DNA from: Luteibacter jiangsuensis
Lineage (GTDB): Bacteria; Pseudomonadota; Gammaproteobacteria; Xanthomonadales; Rhodanobacteraceae
NCBI RefSeq assembly: GCF_030812295.1
Contig: NZ_JAUSSK010000003.1
Span: forward strand, 310,001 to 374,000
Direction of reading: 5' to 3'
DNA length: 64,000 nt
Shown here: one piece after another, positions 36,409-47,359 of the stretch
How the letters are laid out: each line of letters opens with the position of its first letter
Position numbering within the stretch: the stretch's first letter is position 1
Made by a program: the position numbers and the translations under genes
The notes under the pieces: model-generated
Told to the model about the DNA's origin: nothing
Database searches by the model: none
Seen by the model: only the letters and a program-made list of their open reading frames with translations

Positions 36409-37626
36409 GTGGCGTACGACCTGGTGGAGAGACGCGTGTTCGTGGCCGATCTGGAGGTCGGCATGTACGTGAGCCGTCTCGATTGCGAATGGTCCGACAC
36501 GCCGTTCCCGTTGCAGGGGCTGCCGATCGCCGCGCAGGCCGATATCGACCGCCTGAGCCGGTTCTGCAAGTACGTCTTCGTGGACATGCACCGGCGTGTC
36601 ACGCCCGCGCGCGTCGTGTCCGCCGTGGCGCCCCGGCCGGTACCGAACCCGCGCCTGGTCGCCCGCCACACCTATACGGACACGGTGCCGTTCGAAGAGG
36701 AACTGCCGCGGGCCCGCGAGGCTTTCGACGGCATGTCACGCTTCGCCGAACGATTGGTGGACGACATCCACGGCGGCCGCGCGATCGAGCCGGGCGCGGT
36801 GGAAGAGGCCGTGCGGCCGATGGTCGCCAGCGTATTGCGCAGCGGCGACGCCTTCTTCTGGATCGAAAGCCTGCGCCAGCGCGACAGCTATACCTACCGG
36901 CACGCCGTCGCCTGCAGCACGCTGGCGGCGGCGTTCGGCAGGCACATGGGATTCGCTGGCGAGGCCATCGTCAGTCTTGCCGCGGGCGGCCTGCTGATGG
37001 ACGTGGGCAAGGCCCAGTTGCCGGATGAATTGCTCGGACGCGGCGGCCCGTTGAGCGACGAGGAATGGGAACTGACGCGCCAGCACGTGAGCGAAGGCAT
37101 GGCCATCCTCGACCACGCCGGCGTCAGCGATCCGGAGGTGCGCGACATGGTGCTCACCCACCATGAGCGCTTCGACGGCAGCGGGTACCCCGCGGGACTG
37201 GCCGGCACCGCCATTCCCCTATCCGGCCGGATGGCCGCGATCATCGATACCTATCATGCGATGTCCACCCCGCGCCCGTACCGCCTGGCCGTTTCCCGGC
37301 ACCTTGCCCTCCGCCAGCTCTATGCCGGGCGCGACCGCGAGTTCCAGGGCGAGCTGGTGGAACAGTTCCAGGCCTGCCTGGGGGTCTATCCGACCGGCTC
37401 GCTGGTGGAGTTGAACACGGGCGAGGTCGCGATCGTCATGATGCAGAACCAGGCGCGCCGTCTGCAGCCTCGTGTGGCTATCCTTACGCGAAAGGACAAG
37501 GCAGCGCTGGAGGAATTCCTTATTATCGATCTCATGAACCAATCGGACAGCATCCGCCGTGAGATCCTGCGTACCTTGCCCGCGGGCAGCCATGGAATCG
37601 ATCCCCGGGAGTATTTCGTCCAATGA
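36409..37626 (+). CDS. DUF3391/HD-GYP protein with altered HD motif
   Basis: About 405 residues from a GTG at 36409, with AAGGGGG eight bases upstream; longer in-frame starts exist. An N-terminal DUF3391 domain (FVADLEVGMYVSRLDCEW) is followed by an HD-GYP domain. H165 (YRHA), the paired histidines H251-H252 and GYP (HHERFDGSGYP, 251-261) are kept. The usual HDIGK is instead M197-D198-V-G-K201, so one metal-ligand His is replaced. HD-GYP domains degrade cyclic-di-GMP; this one may be weakened or purely sensory. The stop overlaps the start of the EAL gene. Confidence 0.88.
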   Translation: MAYDLVERRVFVADLEVGMYVSRLDCEWSDTPFPLQGLPIAAQADIDRLSRFCKYVFVDMHRRVTPARVVSAVAPRPVPNPRLVARHTYTDTVPFEEELPRAREAFDGMSRFAERLVDDIHGGRAIEPGAVEEAVRPMVASVLRSGDAFFWIESLRQRDSYTYRHAVACSTLAAAFGRHMGFAGEAIVSLAAGGLLMDVGKAQLPDELLGRGGPLSDEEWELTRQHVSEGMAILDHAGVSDPEVRDMVLTHHERFDGSGYPAGLAGTAIPLSGRMAAIIDTYHAMSTPRPYRLAVSRHLALRQLYAGRDREFQGELVEQFQACLGVYPTGSLVELNTGEVAIVMMQNQARRLQPRVAILTRKDKAALEEFLIIDLMNQSDSIRREILRTLPAGSHGIDPREYFVQ

Positions 37627-38876
37627 GCGAGCGGCGTGCCGACATCCTGCCTGCGGTGCAGGTCATCCTCGACCGGGTCGTTCCCGATTCGGGATGGCGC
37701 GCCGTGCTCGTCGTGCGGCTGCAGGGCATGCGCGAGGCGCAGCTCCGCTTCGGCTACGACTTCGGCAACGCCATCATGCTGGCCGCGCGCGAGCGCCTGG
37801 TGGAAGCGGTTCGCCATGTCGACACGGTGTTCGTCGCCGGTGACGACAGCTTCGTCGTGGTGCTGCCCTCGGTACGCAACCGCACCCATGCCCTGCTGGC
37901 GGCCACGCGCATCGTAGGTGCCTTCGACACGCCCCTGTTGCGCGGTGAACGGCCGTGGCACGGACGGCCCGTGGTCGGCGTGGCGGTGCATCCCGAACAC
38001 GGCACCTCCGCGGAACTGCTCTATCGCCGCGCCGAACTGGCCCATGACGAGGCGCAGCGCGTGGGCGAGCCGTTCGCGCTTTACCAGCCCGACGCCACGC
38101 CCGTGGAGATCCTCTACGGCGAACTCCGCGAGGACATCGAGGCCAATCGCCTGCATGTGGCCTTCCAGCCGCTTCGCGACCTGCGTTCCGGCGAGGTGGT
38201 GCGGGTGGAATCGCTTTCCCGCTGGACCACGACCGCCCAGATCCACGTGGCACCTGCCGATTTCGTGCAGTTCGCCGAGCGCAGCGACCTGATCGTGCCG
38301 CTGACCCGCTGGAGCCTGAATGCCTCGCTGCGCCATGCCGCGGCGCTGCATCGGGGCGGTTGTCCGCTGGACGTCGCGATCAACCTGTCGCCGCGCGTGT
38401 TCGCCGAACAGGGTTTCGCGGAACAGATGATCGGTGCCATGGACATCTGGGGCGTGCCACCGGAAACGGTGATCGTCGAGATCACGGAAACGGCCCTGCT
38501 CACCGACCTGGACATGAGCGTGCGTGTATTGCGCTCCCTGCGCGACCGCGGCGTGCGCGTGGCCATCGACGATTTCGGCACCGGCTACGCGTCGTTCGCC
38601 TACCTGCGGCATTTCCCGGCCACCGAACTGAAGATCGACCGCACCTTCGTCGACGCCATGAACACCGACCGTCGTACCGAACTGCTCGTGCAGGCCATGG
38701 TCGACGTGGCCCACCGCCTGGGCATGGAAGCGGTCGCCGAGGGCGTGGAGAACGAAGAGACCCTGCTGCGCCTGGTCGAGATGGATTGCGACCTGGTGCA
38801 GGGCTACCACATCGGCCAGCCGGTGCGGGCGGAGGACTTCGTCGTGGAGCGGCTGGCGGCCGTGTCGCTGATGTGA
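37623..38876 (+). CDS. Degenerate GGDEF plus EAL domain protein
   Basis: 417 residues. The N-terminal GGDEF-like domain has AGDDSF in place of the active-site motif and should not make cyclic-di-GMP. The EAL domain has E196-S-L, NLSPR, EITETALL, IDDFGTGYASF, KIDR, EGVE and QGYHIGQP, so all metal and substrate residues of an active phosphodiesterase are present. Its ATG overlaps the HD-GYP stop (ATGA), so the two are translated together. No sensor or membrane segment is seen. Confidence 0.92.
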   Translation: MSERRADILPAVQVILDRVVPDSGWRAVLVVRLQGMREAQLRFGYDFGNAIMLAARERLVEAVRHVDTVFVAGDDSFVVVLPSVRNRTHALLAATRIVGAFDTPLLRGERPWHGRPVVGVAVHPEHGTSAELLYRRAELAHDEAQRVGEPFALYQPDATPVEILYGELREDIEANRLHVAFQPLRDLRSGEVVRVESLSRWTTTAQIHVAPADFVQFAERSDLIVPLTRWSLNASLRHAAALHRGGCPLDVAINLSPRVFAEQGFAEQMIGAMDIWGVPPETVIVEITETALLTDLDMSVRVLRSLRDRGVRVAIDDFGTGYASFAYLRHFPATELKIDRTFVDAMNTDRRTELLVQAMVDVAHRLGMEAVAEGVENEETLLRLVEMDCDLVQGYHIGQPVRAEDFVVERLAAVSLM

Positions 38877-38891
38877 GGCGGAGGCTTGGCG

Positions 38892-39494
38892 TCAGGCGGC
38901 CAGTTCGCGATAACGCCGATCCAGCGCCGCCACCTTCGCGTCCAGTGCGGCTTCATCGCCGTCGTTGACGATCACGTCGTCGGCGATGGCCAGGCGACGC
39001 TCGCGGGACGCCTGCGCTTCGATCATCTTCGCGGCCAGGCTGGCGTCGATGCCGTCACGGCGGGTCAGCCGCTCGATCCGCACGTCCTCGGGCGCATCCA
39101 CCACGAGCACGCGATCCACCCACGCGTAATGCTCGCGGTTCTCCACGAGCAGGGGAATCGAAAGGATGCAGTACGGCCCGCGATCGGTCGCCGCGGCATC
39201 GCGAAGCCAGGTGCGGATGCGTGGGTGCAGGATGCTTTCCAACATCGCGCGTGCGGAAGGATCGTCGAAGACACGCTGGCGCATCGCCGCGCGGTCGAGC
39301 CTTCCTTCGGCGTCGAGCGCCCCTGGACCGAACGTTCGCGCCACCTGGGCCAGTGCCTCGGAGCCGGGCTCGACCACGGCCCGCGCCGCCACGTCGGCGT
39401 CGTAGGCGTGGATGCCGAGCGCTTCGAATCGGCGCTCCACGGCGCTCTTGCCCGAGGCGATGCCGCCGGTCAGCGCGACGACGAAGCCGCTCAT
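38892..39494 (-). CDS. coaE: Dephospho-CoA kinase
   Basis: 200 residues from the ATG at 39494, which overlaps the pilD stop (ATGA). P-loop LTGGIASGKSAVE, followed by ALGIHAYDADVAAR. It performs the last step of coenzyme A synthesis. It is co-transcribed with pilD, an arrangement common in gammaproteobacteria. Confidence 0.96.
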   Translation of the reverse strand: MSGFVVALTGGIASGKSAVERRFEALGIHAYDADVAARAVVEPGSEALAQVARTFGPGALDAEGRLDRAAMRQRVFDDPSARAMLESILHPRIRTWLRDAAATDRGPYCILSIPLLVENREHYAWVDRVLVVDAPEDVRIERLTRRDGIDASLAAKMIEAQASRERRLAIADDVIVNDGDEAALDAKVAALDRRYRELAA

Positions 39495-40360
39495 TGGAGG
39501 CCGGTGAAGCGCATGTAGGCGGCGAGCAACCGATCGCCCGCCAGGAACCAGACCCAGCCCGCCGCGGCGATGTATGGGCCGAAGGGGATCGGCACGTCGC
39601 GCTGATGGTTGCGAAACAGCATGAGGCCGCCGCCGACCAGGGCGCCGATCAGCGAGGACAACATGATGATCGGCAGCAGCGACACCGGGCCCATCCACGC
39701 GCCCAGTGCGGCGAGCAGCTTGAAATCGCCGTGGCCCATGCCTTCCTTGCCGGTGAGCAGCTTGAACAGCCAGTACACGCTCCACAGGCTGAGGTATCCG
39801 ATCAGCGCGGCGAGGATCGCCGATGACGGGCCCACGGGCAGCGGCTGCCACGCCGGTATCAGGGTGAGCCCGAGGCCGATCCAGAGCAGGGGATAGGTCA
39901 GTTCGTCCGGCAGCAACTGGGTACGGACGTCGATGCCGGACAGCGCGATGAGGAAGAAGGTGAACAGCAGGCCGGCGAGGGCGGCCGGCGTCGGTCCGAA
40001 GTGCCAGACCACCAGGGCGCTGGCGATGCCCGTGAAGAGTTCCACCAGCGGGTACTGCGCCGAGATCTTCGTACCGCAATAGCGGCAGCGCCCGCGCAGG
40101 AACAACCAACCGAACAGGGGGATGTTGTCGTGGGCGGCGAGGCGATGCTTGCACTGCGGGCAATGCGAGGCCTCGAGCGCGATGCCCGGCGGCTTGGGTT
40201 CGTCGACCGGCTCGAGCGCCAGGACGTCCCGCGCCTGCTTGCGCCACTCCCACTCCATGCGCGGTGGCGTGCGCAGGATGACCACGTTGAGGAAACTGCC
40301 CACGAGCAGGCCGAAGACGGCGGCGAAGGTGATCCAGAGGGCGATGGGTAAGTCGGGCAT
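39491..40360 (-). CDS. pilD: Type IV prepilin peptidase/N-methyltransferase
   Basis: 289 residues, about eight transmembrane segments. The zinc site is a pair of C-x-x-C motifs (CPQC, CRYC) in the first cytoplasmic loop. The two catalytic aspartates lie in ALSGIDVRTQLLPDELT and KEGMGHGDFKLLAALG. It cleaves and N-methylates pilins (both pilin genes in this window have matching leaders) and type II secretion pseudopilins. Confidence 0.96.
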   Translation of the reverse strand: MPDLPIALWITFAAVFGLLVGSFLNVVILRTPPRMEWEWRKQARDVLALEPVDEPKPPGIALEASHCPQCKHRLAAHDNIPLFGWLFLRGRCRYCGTKISAQYPLVELFTGIASALVVWHFGPTPAALAGLLFTFFLIALSGIDVRTQLLPDELTYPLLWIGLGLTLIPAWQPLPVGPSSAILAALIGYLSLWSVYWLFKLLTGKEGMGHGDFKLLAALGAWMGPVSLLPIIMLSSLIGALVGGGLMLFRNHQRDVPIPFGPYIAAAGWVWFLAGDRLLAAYMRFTGLQ

Positions 40361-40376
40361 GGGCTCGGCCGTGGGT

Positions 40377-40412
40377 TAAGAAAAACCCCTCGCCCGCGAG
40401 GACGAAGGGTTC
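40377..40412 (-). terminator. Rho-independent terminator after pilC
   Basis: On the minus strand, a stem with outer arms AACCC/GGGTT and inner CCTCG/CGAGG around a CGGG loop runs directly into TTTTTCTT. It separates pilC from pilD. Confidence 0.7.
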
Positions 40413-40440
40413 GTATTGTGCCTCGCCTGAACGATCGGGG

Positions 40441-41706
40441 TCAGACGGTGCCGGCGAGCTTGAAGATGGGGAGGTAGAGGGAGATGACCATGCCGCCGAC
40501 GAGTACGCCGAGGATGATCATGATGAACGGCTCGAGCAGGCTGCTCAGCGTATCCACCGCCGTATTGACCTCTTCCTCGTAGAACTCCGCGACCTTGAAC
40601 AGCATGGAATCCAATGAGCCGGATTCCTCGCCGATGGCCGTCATCTGTACCACCATGTTGGGGAACAGATTGGTCTGTCGCATGGACAGCTGAAGTTGAT
40701 GGCCCACGGCGATGTCGTCACGCATTTGCTTCACGGCCTCGCCGTAGACGATGCTGCCGGTCGCTCCCGCAACCGCGTCCAAAGCCTCCACCAATGGCAC
40801 GCCCGCATGAAAAGTCACGCCGAGAGTGCGGGCAAAGCGAGCGATGGCGGATTTATGCAGGAGGTCGCCGATCACGGGGATACGCAGTGAAACGCGGTCG
40901 AGAAAATGCGCGAATTTCTGCGATCGTTTCTTGAAGAAGATCAATGCGGCGACCGAGCCGACGATGCTGCCGATCACGACCCACCAGTACGACTGCATGA
41001 ACTTCGACGCGGCCACGACGAACTGGGTCGGGGCGGGCAGTTCGGCCTTGGCTTCCGCGAAAGTCTGCTGGAAGACGGGAACCACGAAGAGCAACAGGAT
41101 CATCGAAACCAGAAGCGCGACCACGAGCACCATGATCGGGTAGAAGAGCGCCTTCTTGATCTTGGACTTGATGCTTTCCATGCGCTCTTTGTAGGTCGCC
41201 ACCGTGTCGAGCACCGTGTCGAGCACGCCCGCCGATTCACCGGCGTGCACCAGGTTCCGGTACAGCTCGTCGAACTGCACAGGGTACTGCGCGAGGGCTT
41301 CGTGCAGGGATGCTCCGCCTTCGATGCCGTTCTTCACATCGTTCAGCATGTTCTTGAAGCGGACGTTCTTCTGGCCGTTCGCAATGATGTCGAAAGCCTG
41401 GACCATGGGCACGCCCGAGGCCATCATGGTGGCGATCTGACGGCTGAAGATCGCCACGTCCCGCGGCTTGACCGAACTTCCGGATGCACCGAACAGGGGC
41501 TTGGCCCTTTCGCGTACGGTCTGCGGGTTCATCCCCTGGCGGCGCAGTTCCGCCTTGACCAAGGCGGCATTCTTGGCCTGCATCTCCCCCTTCATGCGCT
41601 TGCCGCGCTTGTCCAGGGCGACCCATTCGTACATGACCAGCTTGTTGACTTCGGCGCGCGCGACGCCAATGGCGCGTGCGTTCTTCGTGGCGGTGGCGGT
41701 AGCCAT
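40441..41706 (-). CDS. pilC: Type IV pilus platform protein
   Basis: 421 residues from the ATG at 41706. Two T2SSF domains each hold a conserved helix pair, with three transmembrane segments (about 190-210, 240-260 and 390-412). It is the inner-membrane platform that couples the PilB and PilT motors to pilin extraction. It follows pilB with 147 bases between. Confidence 0.95.
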   Translation of the reverse strand: MATATATKNARAIGVARAEVNKLVMYEWVALDKRGKRMKGEMQAKNAALVKAELRRQGMNPQTVRERAKPLFGASGSSVKPRDVAIFSRQIATMMASGVPMVQAFDIIANGQKNVRFKNMLNDVKNGIEGGASLHEALAQYPVQFDELYRNLVHAGESAGVLDTVLDTVATYKERMESIKSKIKKALFYPIMVLVVALLVSMILLLFVVPVFQQTFAEAKAELPAPTQFVVAASKFMQSYWWVVIGSIVGSVAALIFFKKRSQKFAHFLDRVSLRIPVIGDLLHKSAIARFARTLGVTFHAGVPLVEALDAVAGATGSIVYGEAVKQMRDDIAVGHQLQLSMRQTNLFPNMVVQMTAIGEESGSLDSMLFKVAEFYEEEVNTAVDTLSSLLEPFIMIILGVLVGGMVISLYLPIFKLAGTV

Positions 41707-41853
41707 GACGCGGTGTTCCCCCCGGATTGATGCTTCAGTAGGCCGCCCCATCCGGATCGGCCCCTGTTCTTATTCTAGTGTGACCGCTAGGCCGCGTCCC
41801 TTTCTGCCGCCTGGCGCACATCTTCACGTGTCGCAGGTGGCGTGGAGACCGGA

Positions 41854-43581
<1,728 letters not shown>

Positions 43582-43753
43582 GAAGGACCCGTTTCCCCGA
43601 GATACGCGCCTGAATCTACTCCACATTATGGGATTGGTCACGCCTGACCGGTACGGCGCGGCATCGCCCCGCGGAGGTTACGGGGATCGCGCTGCCCTTC
43701 TCGTTTCCACGGCGCGATATCCCTTATGATTCAACGACCATGGGGGAGATCTC

Positions 43754-44608
43754 TTGAGTCGTATAAGCATTATCCTGCCCGCCAAGAATGAGGCGGCCGC
43801 ACTGAAAGACCTGTTGCCCCGCCTGACAGCTGCCCAGCCGGGCGCCGAGATCATCGTGATCGATGATGGGTCCACGGACGATACGCGGGGTGTTTGCGCC
43901 GCCGCGGGGGTCGAATGCCTTTCTTCCCCCTACTCGATGGGAAACGGCGCGGCGATCAAGCGTGGCGCCCGGGCGGCCAAGGGCGACATCCTGGTTTTCA
44001 TGGATGGGGATGGGCAGCACGATCCGCTGGACATCGGGCGTTTGCTGGCTCGGTTGGACGAAGGTTACGACATGGTCGTCGGTGCGCGTGGTTGGGAAAG
44101 CCAAGCCGGTGTGGGGCGTGGAATGGCAAATACCGTTTACAACTGGCTGGCAAGCAAGATGACTGGACAGGTCGTCGCGGATCTCACTTCGGGGTTTCGT
44201 GTCGCCCGTGCCCACCGTTTTCGCGAATTCATCCATTTGCTTCCGAACGGCTTCTCGTATCCGACCACGAGCACGATGGCGTTCTTTCGAAGTGCGTATG
44301 GCGTGGCTTATGAGCCGATCAAGGCAGCAGAGCGTGTAGGCAAGAGCCATATCCGGCCGCTCAAGGACGGCCTGCGTTTCCTGCTGATTATCTTCAAGAT
44401 CGCAACCCTTTACTCGCCCCTGAAGCTCTTCGTACCGGTCAGCTTTGCTTTCTTCCTGCTAGGTACGGGGAACTACGCGTACACTTATTTTTTACACGGT
44501 CGCCTGACCAATGGTAGTGCGTTGATGTGGAGCGCTGCCGTTATCGTTTTTCTCATCGGTCTGGTCTCGGAACAGATCACAGCGTTGACCTATCGGCCCC
44601 ACGAATGA
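43754..44608 (+). CDS. GT2 glycosyltransferase, DPM1-like, with two C-terminal helices
   Basis: 284 residues from a TTG at 43754, well placed after GGGGGAG; the ATG at 43739 meets a stop after five codons. DXD-type motif FMDGDGQHDP and LSSPYSMGNGAAIKRG match the polyprenyl-phosphate-sugar synthase branch of GT2. Two hydrophobic segments (about 220-275) anchor it. It probably makes a polyprenyl-linked monosaccharide, the donor expected for GT-C proteins such as those encoded nearby. Its stop overlaps the next ATG. Confidence 0.88.
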   Translation: MSRISIILPAKNEAAALKDLLPRLTAAQPGAEIIVIDDGSTDDTRGVCAAAGVECLSSPYSMGNGAAIKRGARAAKGDILVFMDGDGQHDPLDIGRLLARLDEGYDMVVGARGWESQAGVGRGMANTVYNWLASKMTGQVVADLTSGFRVARAHRFREFIHLLPNGFSYPTTSTMAFFRSAYGVAYEPIKAAERVGKSHIRPLKDGLRFLLIIFKIATLYSPLKLFVPVSFAFFLLGTGNYAYTYFLHGRLTNGSALMWSAAVIVFLIGLVSEQITALTYRPHE

Positions 44609-45558
44609 CGCGACCTCGGATCAGCGTATGCGTGTCGACGTACAATCATCGCCGTTACATCGCGGACTGCTTGCTCAGCGTCTTGTCGCAAGATGTCGAT
44701 GCTGATGTCGAAGTCTGGGTGGGTGACGATATGTCGGACGATGGTACGTCCGACATCATTGCTGCTCTCGTGAAGGATTGGCCAGGGCAGGTCCATCATG
44801 TCATCCATACCGAGCGACAGGGGCCGATAGGCAACCTGCGGAGCACGATTGCGCTGGCCGATGGCGATTTCATCGCCCATCTCGACGGAGACGACTTTTG
44901 GCTTCCCGGCAAGCTTCGTGAGCAATTGGCCGTGCTGCAAGCGGCGCCCGACTGCGCTGCATGTTGCGCCAATGCCTCGGTGTTCGATGACGAGCGGGAA
45001 CCTGTGGGGATATTCAGCAATGCGAGGTCGCAGCAATTCGATACTTCTGGATTGTTGCGCCGTGGAAACTTCTTGAATCACAGTTCGCTTTTCTATCGCG
45101 GCGGATTTAGGGCGGCAGTGCTGGAGCTAACACCTCCTTTCATCGACTACCGCATACACCTCGCGCTCAGTGCGGCAGGCGGCGTGGCGTATACCTCTAA
45201 ATTACTTGTAGGCTACCGTTCGAATTCGTCAGGCTCCATGCTAGTGCGTGACAACGAGGCAGTTCGTCGCCAGTACTTCGAAGCCATCGAGGCCGCCCTG
45301 CCAGAAGTTTCCGTCACTATCCGAGCGAAAGCCTGCGCGGACTTCATGCGTCGCGTTGCTTTCCGGGCGCTGCGGCTTCGCCGGCTGACGATGCTTCGGG
45401 AGTGGTGGCCAGAGGCTTTGCGTGGGTCTGAGGAAACAGCGCCACGATTTCTCATTCGATGCCTTGCGTGTTTTCTCGCGGAGTCCGCTAGGCAAACCCT
45501 TCAAACTCTTACCGCTTTCGTCCTGCGTGCACAGACGCGAGTGCTCTATTTCCGATAA
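44605..45558 (+). CDS. GT2 family glycosyltransferase
   Basis: 317 residues from an ATG overlapping the previous stop (ATGA). GT-A fold: RISVCVSTYNHRRYIADCL, VGDDMSDDGTSDII and the DXD in FIAHLDGDDFW. There is no transmembrane segment. Donor and acceptor cannot be read. It is the second gene of a three-gene plus-strand set inside the pilus cluster. Confidence 0.9.
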   Translation: MTRPRISVCVSTYNHRRYIADCLLSVLSQDVDADVEVWVGDDMSDDGTSDIIAALVKDWPGQVHHVIHTERQGPIGNLRSTIALADGDFIAHLDGDDFWLPGKLREQLAVLQAAPDCAACCANASVFDDEREPVGIFSNARSQQFDTSGLLRRGNFLNHSSLFYRGGFRAAVLELTPPFIDYRIHLALSAAGGVAYTSKLLVGYRSNSSGSMLVRDNEAVRRQYFEAIEAALPEVSVTIRAKACADFMRRVAFRALRLRRLTMLREWWPEALRGSEETAPRFLIRCLACFLAESARQTLQTLTAFVLRAQTRVLYFR

Positions 45559-45560
45559 TC

Positions 45561-46340
45561 ATGCTGACGCGTCTCGTTAAGCTGGCCAGGGCCGGCATCC
45601 TAGGTTGGCTCATTCCGCGGCGCTACATTTGCGTGGTGTGCGGACATGGCGTCGGCGGCTTTCTGCCGTACCGGAATGGCACGTCATCGCTTTCTGGCGC
45701 GATGCGTCTTCTCCGCTTGAACGGAAGCGATCTCGACCATTTCGAATGCCCGCGGTGCGGCGCAACTGATCGTTTGCGCCATCTAAAGCTCTACATGGAA
45801 GTGGAGGGCTTGTTGACGCGAATAAACGGAGCTAGCGTTCTTCACTTCGCCCCAGAAAAGAAGCTCGTGGAGATGATCCTGGCGGCGTCACCTCATGAGT
45901 ACGTGCGAGCCGATATCCAGCCACTTGCTCCAGACATGATGAAAGTGGATATCACGCAGATGTCCTTTCCAGACGATACCTTCGATGTCTTGATCGCCAA
46001 TCATGTGCTGGAACACGTAGATGACCTTGGGGCGGCCATGAGGGAGATCGAGCGAGTTTTGGCTCCTGGCGGATTTGCTATCCTGCAGACTCCTTACAGC
46101 CTTGTTTTGACGCGAATGTTCGAAGATCGCGGTATTTCCACAGCGCAAGCCCGTTTGGAACTTTATGGTCAGGAAGATCACGTTCGTCTTTTCGGCGGCG
46201 ACATCGTAGAACAGATGACGCAGATGTCCGGATTGGTCTCGTGCGTGCGAACGCATTACGACGCTCTGCCAGCCGTCGACGCGAAGCGTTATGGCGTGAA
46301 TCCGCAAGAGCCGTTCTTTCTATTTAGGAAAGGGCGCTAG
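45561..46340 (+). CDS. Class I SAM methyltransferase with N-terminal zinc-finger cysteines
   Basis: 259 residues. The N-terminus holds two Cys pairs (CVVC and CPRCGA, about 38 residues apart), likely a zinc site. The SAM domain follows: VLHFAPEKKL (motif I, slightly unusual), YVRADIQPL, DDTFDVLIANHVLEHVDD and LAPGGFAILQTPY. Glycan or lipid methylation is likely from context. Its stop and that of the convergent GT2 gene share CTAG. Confidence 0.85.
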   Translation: MLTRLVKLARAGILGWLIPRRYICVVCGHGVGGFLPYRNGTSSLSGAMRLLRLNGSDLDHFECPRCGATDRLRHLKLYMEVEGLLTRINGASVLHFAPEKKLVEMILAASPHEYVRADIQPLAPDMMKVDITQMSFPDDTFDVLIANHVLEHVDDLGAAMREIERVLAPGGFAILQTPYSLVLTRMFEDRGISTAQARLELYGQEDHVRLFGGDIVEQMTQMSGLVSCVRTHYDALPAVDAKRYGVNPQEPFFLFRKGR

Positions 46341-47359
46341 CGAAACCGGGGCAGGCCGTAGCGGGAGAGCAAGACGAACTTGCGCGGTCGCCATGTGAAC
46401 GCCGAGTAGTAATGGCTAGCATCGAGTGCCCGCATTTTCTGCAAGCGCGATCGATGCGCCAGGAGCGACTTCCGCTCCCTCCAGACCGACAGAATGGCCG
46501 TAAGATAGACTTCTTGAAAAAGGCGACGGTCCCGTCGAATGACGGAGAGTATTATTCCCTCGCCGGTCAGGGCTACAACATGCAAAGCAAGCAGCGGGAG
46601 AAACCATGCTCCTGGAGTGAAGAGCAGGAGCAGAAAAGTCTTGTTTCGCTCGCTGAGTCTTCGACGCCGATAGGTTGTGACGAGTTTTCCGTCGGCGGCG
46701 CGATTGCCACCGAAGCTCTGCCCTTGCATGTGGCGGTATCCAGAGACAGGCAGGCAGCGCACCTCATATCCGCGTTGTCGGGCGGCGCAACAGAGATACA
46801 TGTCTTCCGCGATGGACTCAAGCCATGCGGGGAATCCTCCCAACGTATCCCACAACGATCGAGGAACCCACATGCAGGCTCCGATAGTCATCGCGACGTT
46901 TGGATGGCCTTCGGCCTCGACCGGAACAGGATTCATGAAAAGGTCGAGCAGACAGCCCCGATCGACCAGAGCGCCAGTCAGCCAGTCAAACTGAGGAGCG
47001 GTGAGGATAGACGGTCGGGGCGTTCCACGGGATTCCGCTAAGAAGGCAGACAATGCGCCGGGTAGAAGGGCGGCGTCATTGTTGAGCAGGAGGACGAATT
47101 CACCGCGGCTTGCGGCCACCATGCGATTATTGGCTTCGCAGAAGCCGACGTTGGTTTCGCTCTGAATGATCCGAACTTCAGGATGCTGCGAGAGAATCTC
47201 CAATGACGCGTCCGTCGACGCATCATCGTGCACGATGATCTCGAAGGAGTCATCGAGAATCTGTGTCCGCACGGAATCCAGGCATGCATCGAGTATTTGT
47301 TCGCCGTTGTAATTGGCGATACAGATCGACACTACCGGGTCAACGTCTTCTACGGTCAT
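46337..47359 (-). CDS. GT2 glycosyltransferase (rhamnosyltransferase-like)
   Basis: 340 residues from the ATG at 47359. GT-A signatures VSICIANYNGEQILDACLDS, VHDDASTDAS, NVGFCEANNRMV and LLLNNDAALLPG resemble the WbbL/RfbF-type group. A hydrophobic segment at about residues 245-270 suggests membrane association. It is the last gene of the minus-strand glycosylation operon; its start overlaps the stop of the epimerase gene. Confidence 0.9.
   Translation of the reverse strand: MTVEDVDPVVSICIANYNGEQILDACLDSVRTQILDDSFEIIVHDDASTDASLEILSQHPEVRIIQSETNVGFCEANNRMVAASRGEFVLLLNNDAALLPGALSAFLAESRGTPRPSILTAPQFDWLTGALVDRGCLLDLFMNPVPVEAEGHPNVAMTIGACMWVPRSLWDTLGGFPAWLESIAEDMYLCCAARQRGYEVRCLPVSGYRHMQGQSFGGNRAADGKLVTTYRRRRLSERNKTFLLLLFTPGAWFLPLLALHVVALTGEGIILSVIRRDRRLFQEVYLTAILSVWRERKSLLAHRSRLQKMRALDASHYYSAFTWRPRKFVLLSRYGLPRFR

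Noticed and set aside
40001-40351. Plus-strand frame over pilD
   Set aside because: Antisense to the zinc and aspartate motifs of the prepilin peptidase.
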